DNA from: Spirochaetaceae bacterium
Lineage (GTDB): Bacteria > Spirochaetota > Spirochaetia > Treponematales > Rectinemataceae
Direction of reading: 5' to 3'
Length of the DNA stretch: 21,914 bases
NCBI GenBank assembly: GCA_016794765.1
Contig: JAEUJG010000613.1
Coordinates: 1-21,914, forward strand
This document shows, one piece after another, positions 14,413 to 21,399 of this stretch (position 1 is the first letter of the stretch; the number at the start of each line of letters is the position of its first letter). Both the position numbers and the translations under genes were made by a program. The notes beneath the pieces were generated by a model. The model worked only from the letters and a program-made list of their open reading frames with translations. It searched no databases and had not been told where the DNA came from.

Positions 14413-16236
14413 ATGAGCAAGCAACAAACCCTGCCGGGACTCGCGGATGGGCGCGCGTCCGCCGCCCTCGCCCTCGCGGAGAGCCTCGCCCCGCTCTCCG
14501 CGGAGACCCTCGCGGCCGCCTACGCGTCCCTGTTCGGCGCCCGGCCCGAACGCGGCGCGAAGGCCGCCCTGCTCGCGGCCTTCGCGGGACGGCTTGTCGC
14601 CGAGACCGAGGAGGGGCCCGCGGCCTTCCTTGAACGGTTGCCGCCCCTCCTGCGCGAAGCCCTCGAGCTCGGCGTCTTCCGGAGTTACGTCGACATCGGC
14701 GAGCTCGAGCGGAGGCACGGGCTCAAGATCCTCGGGAAGCGCCGCGAATACGGCTACCACGAGATCCTCCATCTCGAGCCGGCGGCGCGTCTCGGCGTCT
14801 TCGGCCTCATCGATCCGGACACCATCCGCCTCTTGGATCCCCTGCGCGCCTTTTTCGCCGGGATTTTTCCGAAACCCGCGGGATGGACGCCCGCGCCCTC
14901 GCCCGAACCGGCCGGAGCCCGCTACGCGGCCGACGGGGCGATAGGCGACATCCTTCCCCTCGCCCTCAGGGCCCTCGACGCGCGGGACCGCTACGCGATC
15001 GCGCGGAAGGGCTTCCGGAAACGCGAGGCCAAGGCCTTCGAGGCCGAGTGCGGCCTCGCGCCCTTCCCGGTCGCCGCCGCCTACGGCCTCGAGGCCGGCG
15101 AGCTTCTCGCGCGCTTCCTCGCGGCCTTCGCCGCTCCGCCCGGAGAGCGGATGATCGATTCCCACGAGCGCCTCCGGCGCGCGGTCGCCGCCTTTTTCGA
15201 CGCGGACCTGCCCCTGGACTTCGCCCATGAGAACCGGGGAATCCTCTTCGAATACCGCGGCCTCCTCGATCACCTGTCGAAAAAACAGGGCGGCGCGGCG
15301 AACTACCTCGGGGGCTATCCCCCGGTCCGCTCGACCTTCCGCGAATGCCTTTCCTTCGCCGCCTCGGGCGAATGGTACTCCGCGACGGCGCTCTTCGACG
15401 CGGCGGAGCTGCGTCGCCGGCCCCTTTTCATCCTGCCCGAGCTTTCGCGCGAGGGCTTCCTCAAGCTCACGGGCGAACGGCTCGAACTCGGGGACCGGAT
15501 CTACGCGACGAAGGAATGGGTCACGAGCTTCGAGCCCTTCGGCCGCCTCCACCGCGACCTCGCGGACCTGCCGCTCTTCCGCGCCTACTGCTACCTCTTC
15601 GCGACTCTCGGCCTCCTCGAGATAGCCGAAGAGCCGGCACCCCTCCGCCTCGTGAGGAACGGCAAGCCCCGGGTCTTGAGCCCCTATGACGGCCTTTCCG
15701 CGCTCCGCGTCACGCCCCTCGGCGCCTGGATCCTCGGCCACCGTCCGGAGAGGCCCGCACGCGAGGAAAAACGCGGACTCATCCTCGTCGACCCCGATCT
15801 TCTCCTCCTCACGATGAAGGGCGACTCGCTCGAGCGGCGGGTTTTCCTCGAATCGATCGGCGCGCGGCTCGGAACCGAGCGTTACAAGGTTACGGAAGCG
15901 AGCTTCATCGCGGGCTGCGATTCACCCGAAAAAATCGAGGAGCGCATCCGCCGCTTCCACGAGCTCGTCTCGGGCGAGCCGCCCGCCCTCTGGAAATCCT
16001 TCTTCGCTCTGCTTCGGACCAAGAGCCGGATCTTCCTCGAGCCGGAGGCCGCGCTTCTCTTCAAGCTTCCGGCCGACGAGCGGATCCGGCGGCTTTTCGC
16101 CTCCGATCCCGAGCTCCGTTCCCTCGCGGGCAGGGTCGAAGGCGGATCGATCGTCGTGCGTCAGGCGGATTTCCCGCGGCTCGCGAAGGCGCTGTCGGCG
16201 CGCGGCTTCCATTGCCCCGAGCCGCGAAGGAAATAG
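14413..16236 (+). CDS. Hypothetical protein resembling the XPB/Ssl2 helicase N-terminal domain
   Basis: A 607-residue protein without a Walker A or any helicase motif. Residues about 454-600 resemble the helicase-associated XPB/Ssl2 N-terminal domain: RGLILVDPDLLLLT, then a helical block with YKVTEASFIAGCDSPEKIEERIRRFHELVSGEPP, then a closing segment with LFASDPELRSLAGRVEGGSIVVRQADFPRLAKALSARGFHCPEP. The first 450 residues are helix-rich, with winged-helix-like pieces (for example 425-441, LSALRVTPLGAWILG). The match is by eye and moderate. GGAG at 14403-14406 runs into the SNF2 stop codon, and the ATG follows the stop by three bases, so the two are co-translated; a partner or loader of the SNF2 ATPase is a reasonable guess. 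The stop TAG overlaps the Shine-Dalgarno of the next gene. Confidence 0.6.
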   Translation: MSKQQTLPGLADGRASAALALAESLAPLSAETLAAAYASLFGARPERGAKAALLAAFAGRLVAETEEGPAAFLERLPPLLREALELGVFRSYVDIGELERRHGLKILGKRREYGYHEILHLEPAARLGVFGLIDPDTIRLLDPLRAFFAGIFPKPAGWTPAPSPEPAGARYAADGAIGDILPLALRALDARDRYAIARKGFRKREAKAFEAECGLAPFPVAAAYGLEAGELLARFLAAFAAPPGERMIDSHERLRRAVAAFFDADLPLDFAHENRGILFEYRGLLDHLSKKQGGAANYLGGYPPVRSTFRECLSFAASGEWYSATALFDAAELRRRPLFILPELSREGFLKLTGERLELGDRIYATKEWVTSFEPFGRLHRDLADLPLFRAYCYLFATLGLLEIAEEPAPLRLVRNGKPRVLSPYDGLSALRVTPLGAWILGHRPERPAREEKRGLILVDPDLLLLTMKGDSLERRVFLESIGARLGTERYKVTEASFIAGCDSPEKIEERIRRFHELVSGEPPALWKSFFALLRTKSRIFLEPEAALLFKLPADERIRRLFASDPELRSLAGRVEGGSIVVRQADFPRLAKALSARGFHCPEPRRK

Positions 16237-16240
16237 GAGG
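16235..16240 (+). promoter_or_regulatory. Shine-Dalgarno of the ATP-grasp gene, overlapping the upstream stop
   Basis: AGGAGG begins inside the TAG stop (16234-16236) of the preceding gene and is four bases from ATG 16245. It fixes the start at 16245 against the longer frame from 16212 and suggests coupled translation. Confidence 0.8.
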
Positions 16241-16244
16241 CATC

Positions 16245-19238
16245 ATGTTCTTCAACGAGCTCGTCGCGGCCTACGACCAGGCGCGCAGGGAGCGCAACGT
16301 CTTCCACGACCTGATGCGCTACCGGGTGCGCGAGGTCCTCCTCGTCGGCAGCCTCTACGATTCCTTCGTCGTCGAGTCCGACGGCGTCCTCACCGAGCAG
16401 ATCTACGGCGAGTACTTCAAGCTGAACCTCAACACGGTGCCGCGCATAACCTGCGCCTACACCGACGAGGCGGCGCTCGGGCTCTTCCACGAGGCGCGCT
16501 TCGACATGGTCATCATCATGGCCGGCCTCGATTTCGAGCGGCCCCTCGCCCTGGCCAAGGCGATGAAGGCGGTCTGGCCGGGCATCCCCGTCCTCCTCCT
16601 CGTGACGAACAACACGGGGCTCCAGACCCTCGGCCCCGAGCGCCCCGCCCTGGCCGGCATCGACCGGGTCTTCGTCTGGAACGGCTATTCCAAGCTCTTC
16701 GTCGGCATGATCAAGTACGTCGAAGACCTGCACAACGTGGACCAGGACACGAGGAGCGGCCTCGTGCGCGTGATCCTCCTCATCGAGGACTCGGTCCGCT
16801 ACTATTCGCGCTACCTGCCGGTCCTCTACAAGGTGATCCTCAAGCAGACCCAGGCCCTCATCGAAGAGGAGCAGGCCGTGGAGACCTACAAGCTCCTCCG
16901 CATCCGGGCCAGGCCCAAGGTCCTCCTCGCGTCGAGCTACGAGGAGGCGCTCTCCCTCTTCCAGCGCTACGAGCCCTACATCCTCGCGGTCATCTCCGAC
17001 CTCCGCTTCCCGCGCGCGGGCTCCCTCGACCCCGAGGCGGGCTTCGAATTCCTCAGGATGGCCAAGGAGCGGATCGCCGACCTCCCCGTGATGATCCAGT
17101 CGAGCGAGATCGGCATCCGCGAGCGGGCCTACGCCCTCGGCGCCGCCTTCGCCGACAAGGAGTCGGAGTCGCTGGAGCACGAGCTCGCCGCCTTCCTCCA
17201 GGAGAACCTCGGCTTCGGTTCCTTCCGCTTCCGCGCCCCGCCCGCGGCCGGCTCCGACAGCCCCGACGGCGGGGCTGTCATCGCGGAGGCGCGCAACATG
17301 CGCGAGTTCATGGAGCTCCTCGACAAGGTGCCGCCGGAGACCCTCCTCATGCACGCGGGCCGCAACCACTTTTCCGCCTGGCTCCTGGCCCGCGGCGAGA
17401 TCCAGTTCGCCAAGCTCCTCAAGAGCTACCGCGTCGACGACTTTTCCTCGGTCCAGGAGATCCGCGGCTTCATCCTCCGCGTCCTCCAGGGGGCGCGGCG
17501 CGACAAGTCTCGCGGCATGATCCCGAACTTCGACGAGTCGATGTGCCGCGACGAGAACTGCATGATGCGCATCAGCGACGGTTCGGTCGGCGGCAAGGGC
17601 CGCGGGCTCATCTTCATCCGGAGCCTCCTCGAACACCTCGATCTCAAGAACGACCTGCCCGGCCTCGAGGTGAAGATCCCGCTCACCGCCTTCGTCGGCA
17701 TCGACGAATTCGAGCGCTTCCTCGAGATGAACGGCCTTTGGTCCTTCGCCTACTACGAAGCCTCGCCGGAGGAGACCCGCGCGCGCTTCCTGGCCGCGCC
17801 CCTCTCCCCGGAACTCGTGGAGCGGCTGACGCGCTTCCTCGACGTCGCGGAGCGGCCGCTGGCCGTGCGCTCCTCGGGCCTCTTCGAGGACATGCTCATG
17901 GTGCCCTTCTCCGGCATCTACGACACCTACGTGATCCCGAACGGCCACGCCGTCCTGGCGCGGCGCCTGGCCCAGCTTTGCGACGCCGTCAAGCTCATCT
18001 ACGCGAGCCTCTTCTCGGCCAAGGCCCGCGCCTACTTCGACGCCGCCCGCTACAAGATCGAAGAGGAGCGGATGGCGATCGTCATCCAGGAGCTCGTCGG
18101 CACGCGGAGGGGACGCTGGTTCTACCCCCACGTCTCCGGCACGGCCCAGTCCTTCAACTACTACCCCGTCTCCTACGTGCGGCCCGAGGACGGCCTCTGC
18201 GTCTCCGCGCTCGGCCTCGGCTCCTACGTCGTGGAGGGCGGCGCCGCCCACCAGTTCTGCCCCAAGTGGCCCAAGCTCGACGTGGTCGCCCCCGAACGCT
18301 CCCGCGAGGCCTCCCAGCGGGAATTCCGCGCCCTCGACATGGAGCTCCTCGAGCCCGACCTTGCGCGCGGCGAGGACGCGGCGCTCGCCGACCTGCCCCT
18401 CCGCGAGGCCGAGGCCGATCCCAAGTTCCCCCTCCTCGCCTCGACCTACGACCTCGCGAACGACCGTCTCGTCCCCGGACTTCAGGCCAAGGGCCCGCGC
18501 TTCGTCGACCTCGCCAACCTTCTCAAGCACGAGGCCCTGCCCTTCGCCAAGGCGATCGACCTCGTCCTCGAGCTCGGCGCCCGTTCGATGGGCACGCCCG
18601 TGGAGATCGAGTACGCCCTCAATCTCGACGAGCCCTCGGGCACGCCGGCCCTCTACCTCCTCCAGCTCAAGCCCCTCATCAGGACGGAAGACCGCGTCGA
18701 GGTGGACATCGCGGAGGCGGCGCGGGAGGATTGCCTCATCGTCTCCGAGCGGAGCATGGGCAACGGCCGCGAGACCGGCGTAGCCGACGTGATCTGGGTC
18801 GATCCCGAGCGCTTCGACCGCGCCAGGACGATGGACATCGCCGCTGAGGTGGCGGAACTCGACCGCGCCCTCGGCGGGGCGGGACGGCGCTACCTTCTCC
18901 TCGGCCCGGGCCGCTGGGGCACCCGCGATCCCTGGCTCGGCGTGCCCGTCTCCTTCTCGCAGATCTCGCGGGCCCGCGTCATCGTCGAGGCCGACCTGCC
19001 CGGCTTCCGCGTCGAGTCCTCGCTCGGCAGCCATTTCTTCCACAACGTGACGAGCATGAACATCGGCTACCTCACCGTGCCCGCGAACGAAGGTCCCTCC
19101 TTCGTCGACTGGGCCTGGCTCGCCTCCTTCCCGCCGGAACGCCGCACGGCGCACTGCGTCTGGACGCGGCTCCCCGAGCCTCTCGAGATCCTCATGGACG
19201 GCCGGAAGAGCAAGGCGCTCGTGAGGAAGCGGCTTTGA
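16245..19238 (+). CDS. Tandem receiver-like domains fused to a PEP/pyruvate-binding (PPDK-N) ATP-grasp domain
   Basis: A 997-residue cytoplasmic protein. Residues about 28-165 look like a degenerate receiver (VREVLLVGS, DMVIIMAGLD, IPVLLLVTN). Residues 174-320 form a second receiver with all key positions: E181-D182 in ILLIEDS, phosphoacceptor D252 in VISDLRFPR, S286/S287 in PVMIQSS and K305 in FADKES; a long helical insert separates strands 1 and 2. Residues about 440-815 match the nucleotide-binding domain of PEP synthase/PPDK: DGSVGGKGRGL (445-455), LAVRSSGLFEDMLMVPFSGIYDTYV (539-563), HVSGTAQSF and PVEIEYALN...YLLQLKPLI (785-812). The C-terminus (850-950) has LLGPGRWGTRDPWLGVPVSFSQIS. No TCHxAI phosphohistidine domain or PEP barrel is present, so it cannot be a normal PEP synthase. 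Similar proteins occur in Bacteroidetes and spirochaetes (memory). Substrate unknown. Confidence 0.88.
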   Translation: MFFNELVAAYDQARRERNVFHDLMRYRVREVLLVGSLYDSFVVESDGVLTEQIYGEYFKLNLNTVPRITCAYTDEAALGLFHEARFDMVIIMAGLDFERPLALAKAMKAVWPGIPVLLLVTNNTGLQTLGPERPALAGIDRVFVWNGYSKLFVGMIKYVEDLHNVDQDTRSGLVRVILLIEDSVRYYSRYLPVLYKVILKQTQALIEEEQAVETYKLLRIRARPKVLLASSYEEALSLFQRYEPYILAVISDLRFPRAGSLDPEAGFEFLRMAKERIADLPVMIQSSEIGIRERAYALGAAFADKESESLEHELAAFLQENLGFGSFRFRAPPAAGSDSPDGGAVIAEARNMREFMELLDKVPPETLLMHAGRNHFSAWLLARGEIQFAKLLKSYRVDDFSSVQEIRGFILRVLQGARRDKSRGMIPNFDESMCRDENCMMRISDGSVGGKGRGLIFIRSLLEHLDLKNDLPGLEVKIPLTAFVGIDEFERFLEMNGLWSFAYYEASPEETRARFLAAPLSPELVERLTRFLDVAERPLAVRSSGLFEDMLMVPFSGIYDTYVIPNGHAVLARRLAQLCDAVKLIYASLFSAKARAYFDAARYKIEEERMAIVIQELVGTRRGRWFYPHVSGTAQSFNYYPVSYVRPEDGLCVSALGLGSYVVEGGAAHQFCPKWPKLDVVAPERSREASQREFRALDMELLEPDLARGEDAALADLPLREAEADPKFPLLASTYDLANDRLVPGLQAKGPRFVDLANLLKHEALPFAKAIDLVLELGARSMGTPVEIEYALNLDEPSGTPALYLLQLKPLIRTEDRVEVDIAEAAREDCLIVSERSMGNGRETGVADVIWVDPERFDRARTMDIAAEVAELDRALGGAGRRYLLLGPGRWGTRDPWLGVPVSFSQISRARVIVEADLPGFRVESSLGSHFFHNVTSMNIGYLTVPANEGPSFVDWAWLASFPPERRTAHCVWTRLPEPLEILMDGRKSKALVRKRL

Positions 19239-20149
19239 GGCAGCAGGGGAAGGAGCCGTCCGCGGCGAGCCCGGAAAGCAGGGTCGCCGCGGGCCTGCTC
19301 GGGTTGATCGGCTTCAAGGAACGCACGCTCCGCCGCGTGCGCGCCGGCGGTAGCATCGTCGCCGCGCGGGTGACGCGGTCCGCGCCGAATGCCGCCTTCA
19401 GGGCGAAGTTTCGCGTCCTGGAATCGGTCGTCGACGGCCACGCGGTTTATTCGATCTTCCCGCGGGACACGGCGGCGCGGAACCCCGTCCTGTATCTTCA
19501 TGGAGGCGCCTATTCCGCCGGATTCGTCAAGCAACACTGGGACCTGTTCGCCTTCCTGTGCGAGGACTGCGGCTGCGCCGTGGTCGCTCCGGATTATCCC
19601 TTGCCTCCCGAGGCGGACTGGACCCGGGCCTGGTCGATGGTCGAGCAGGTCTACGGCGGGCATTCGGGCCCCGAGGACGGCGCCGGTCCGATCCTCATGG
19701 GGGATTCGGCCGGAGGGGGCTTTGCGCTCTCCTTCGCGCAAGCGCTCGCGGCTTCCGGGGCGCCGCGACCCGCGAAGCTGATTCTCCTGTCCCCGTGGCT
19801 CGACCTCGGCTTGGGGAATCCCGCGATCGCCGAGGTGGTGGACCGGGATCCCTGCTTGAGCGTGGAAGCCTTGCGCATCTGTGGAAAACGCTGGGCCGGC
19901 GCGACCGATCCGGCCGACCCTCGCCTGAGTCCCCTTTACGGCTCCTTGGAGAGGCTGCCGCCGCTCGCCGTCTTCAGCGGCACCGCCGATGTCCTCAATC
20001 CGGACGCGAGGAAGCTCCACTCCATGCTGACGGAACGCGGCACGGCCCATGAGTACCATGAGTACGCCGACATGATGCACGTCTGGATGCTGTTTGATTT
20101 TCCCGAATCCAGGCGGGCCCGCGCCGAACTGGCCGCGGCGCTGCGGTAG
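19235..20149 (+). CDS. Alpha/beta hydrolase, hormone-sensitive-lipase (HSL) family esterase
   Basis: A 304-residue serine hydrolase of the HSL/Abhydrolase_3 group, predicted to cleave short- to medium-chain carboxylic esters. It has the oxyanion motif HGGAY (residues 89-93), nucleophile S158 in GDSAGG, acid D252 in SGTADVLNPD and H282 in MMHVWML, so the catalytic triad is complete. There is no signal peptide, so it should be cytoplasmic. The start is TTG at 19235, overlapping the preceding TGA as TTGA, with only a weak AGGAAG upstream; the first 45 residues have no further good start before the conserved part, so initiation here is probable but not certain. It is the last gene of the SNF2 operon, though its codon use looks slightly more mixed than its neighbours and a functional link is not obvious. 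Confidence 0.9.
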   Translation: MRQQGKEPSAASPESRVAAGLLGLIGFKERTLRRVRAGGSIVAARVTRSAPNAAFRAKFRVLESVVDGHAVYSIFPRDTAARNPVLYLHGGAYSAGFVKQHWDLFAFLCEDCGCAVVAPDYPLPPEADWTRAWSMVEQVYGGHSGPEDGAGPILMGDSAGGGFALSFAQALAASGAPRPAKLILLSPWLDLGLGNPAIAEVVDRDPCLSVEALRICGKRWAGATDPADPRLSPLYGSLERLPPLAVFSGTADVLNPDARKLHSMLTERGTAHEYHEYADMMHVWMLFDFPESRRARAELAAALR

Positions 20150-20170
20150 ACCCGCGGGAGCGGCCGAGGC

Positions 20171-20186
20171 CTGCGGAGTCCCGCAG
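20171..20186. terminator. Short hairpin between convergent hydrolase genes
   Basis: CTGCGG (20171-20176) and CCGCAG (20181-20186) form a perfect 6-bp stem around AGTC, 21 bases after the esterase stop. There is no T-run, so it is only a weak candidate terminator. Confidence 0.3.
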
Positions 20187-20190
20187 CCCG

Positions 20191-20218
20191 CGCCCTGCGC
20201 CCTGCGCCCTGCGCCCGG
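20191..20218. repeat. Tandem heptanucleotide repeat between convergent genes
   Basis: CGCCCTG is repeated three times exactly (20191-20211) and once with a mismatch as CGCCCGG (20212-20218). It lies in the 81-base gap between the two hydrolase genes, outside any coding sequence, and could vary in copy number by replication slippage. Confidence 0.85.
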
Positions 20219-20230
20219 CGCACGCCCGGG

Positions 20231-21223
20231 CTAGGAGCCGCCGAGGAGGAAGTCCAGCATGATCTCCGCCGTCTCCGCCGGCTTCTCGAGGTGGGGCGCG
20301 TGACCGCAGTCCTCCAAGCTCCGCAGGAGGGCCCCCGCGGGCAGGGCGGCGATGAATTTCGTCCAGTGTTGGTAAGGGAGGACGCGGTCCTCCTTGCCCC
20401 AGACGAGGAGGACCGGCGCCTCGACGGCGGCGAGATCGTCCAGGTCGGGCTCGCGGGCGATGATGCCGCCCGCGATCGTCTTGACGCCTTCTCGTCCGGC
20501 GCGGGTCGCCAGGGACGCCGCCGCGAAGGCGAGGATCTCCTCGGGGGCGCGCTCCCTGTCCTCGAAGACGCTGCCGTACTGGAACAATTCGTAATACCAG
20601 GGAATGTAGAGGAAGGCCGCCGCGTCGACGAAGAATCGCGACGAGGCGAGGGCCCTGACCCGGTCGCCGAATTCCTCCTTGAAGCCCGCGGGGTCGAGGA
20701 GGACGAGGGCCTCCACCGAATCGGGGTGGTCCGCGGCGTAGGCCGCCGCCAGGAAACCGCCGAGGGAATGCCCCGCCAGGGCGAAGCGCCCGAGGCCGAG
20801 TTCCCCGCCGAAGGCGTCGAGCCAGGCGACGAGGTTGGCCATCGTGCAGGCCGGGAGCGCTTCGGAAAGGCCCGCGCCGGGCCAGTCGGGCGCGACGACG
20901 CGATAGCCGGCCTCCACGAAGGGCGCCGCGATGGCCGCCGCCTCGAGTCCGGTGCCGCAGAAGCCGTGGAGGAAGACGAGGGTCGAGCGGGCGGCCGGAT
21001 CGCCGAAGTCGAAGTAGTGCGTGAGCGCGGGGCCCGCCTGTACGAAGGCGCCGCCGCGCTCCTCGAAAAGGCGGGATCGCTCCTCGTCGAGGGGCCGTGC
21101 TTCCGCGGCCTCCTCCGCCGCCGGCGCCTGGCCGGCGGCCGCCGCGGCGAGACCCCAGGCGAAGATCAGCGCCAGGGTCCCCCGTTTGGTTCGCTTTCGT
21201 GATCCGCGAAGGATATTTTGCAT
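20231..21223 (-). CDS. Exported alpha/beta-fold hydrolase
   Basis: A 330-residue hydrolase of the Abhydrolase_1 group, different in type from its convergent neighbour. The N-terminus has a Sec signal peptide (basic RGSRKRTKRG, hydrophobic TLALIFAWGLAAAAA, probable cleavage around residue 32-36), so it should act in the periplasm or outside. The fold landmarks are LVFLHGFCGTG (82-92) with the oxyanion hole, nucleophile S153 in GHSLGG, acid D279 in GKEDRVLP and H308 in CGHAPHLEKP. A helical cap occupies about 180-260. ATG 21223 has GGGGA five bases upstream. It is transcribed alone, with a 176-base region shared with the divergent oxidoreductase gene. Haloperoxidase-, lipase- or hydrolase-like substrates cannot be separated by sequence alone. 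Confidence 0.9.
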   Translation of the reverse strand: MQNILRGSRKRTKRGTLALIFAWGLAAAAAGQAPAAEEAAEARPLDEERSRLFEERGGAFVQAGPALTHYFDFGDPAARSTLVFLHGFCGTGLEAAAIAAPFVEAGYRVVAPDWPGAGLSEALPACTMANLVAWLDAFGGELGLGRFALAGHSLGGFLAAAYAADHPDSVEALVLLDPAGFKEEFGDRVRALASSRFFVDAAAFLYIPWYYELFQYGSVFEDRERAPEEILAFAAASLATRAGREGVKTIAGGIIAREPDLDDLAAVEAPVLLVWGKEDRVLPYQHWTKFIAALPAGALLRSLEDCGHAPHLEKPAETAEIMLDFLLGGS

Positions 21224-21239
21224 TGTTTTCCCCGTTGTT

Positions 21240-21257
21240 CGATGCTTTTTTCCATCG
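21240..21257. promoter_or_regulatory. Inverted repeat in the divergent intergenic region
   Basis: CGATG (21240-21244) and CATCG (21253-21257) are perfect inverted arms with an 8-base T-rich spacer, 16 bases upstream of the exported hydrolase start. The placement would suit an operator or an mRNA leader hairpin, but 5-bp arms can arise by chance. I saw no convincing sigma70 promoter for either gene in this 21224-21399 gap. Confidence 0.3.
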
Positions 21258-21399
21258 ATTCCCGGGCAAAAGCATAGCTCGGCCCGCGACGTTTTTCCGG
21301 TACTGGGCAGCGCCTCGGGACAATGCCGGACGCGGAAAGACAGGAAGGCCGCGGGGAGTCCGAGCTAGGCTCCGGGCATCCACGGTCGGGAGGCGACGC

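Noticed and set aside
14413..14442. Possible sliding-clamp binding motif in the N-terminus MSKQQTLPGL
   Set aside because: It only loosely resembles QxxLxLF and lacks the closing aromatic residues; too weak to claim.
11953..15741. 1262-codon open frame on the minus strand
   Set aside because: It lies antisense to the SNF2 and helicase-associated genes, spans their junction, and its translation is Glu/Gly/Arg/Val-rich with no domain pattern. It is a GC-content shadow.
16161..19154. 997-codon minus-strand frame opposite the ATP-grasp gene
   Set aside because: The equal length is coincidence. The translation is low-complexity acidic/Gly/Leu/Val sequence with no motifs, while the plus-strand protein has many recognisable ones.
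11563..20149. Reading the SNF2 cluster as a known phage-defence system
   Set aside because: No nuclease, methyltransferase, phospholipase D, integrase or other defence hallmark accompanies it, and base composition does not differ from the housekeeping neighbours.
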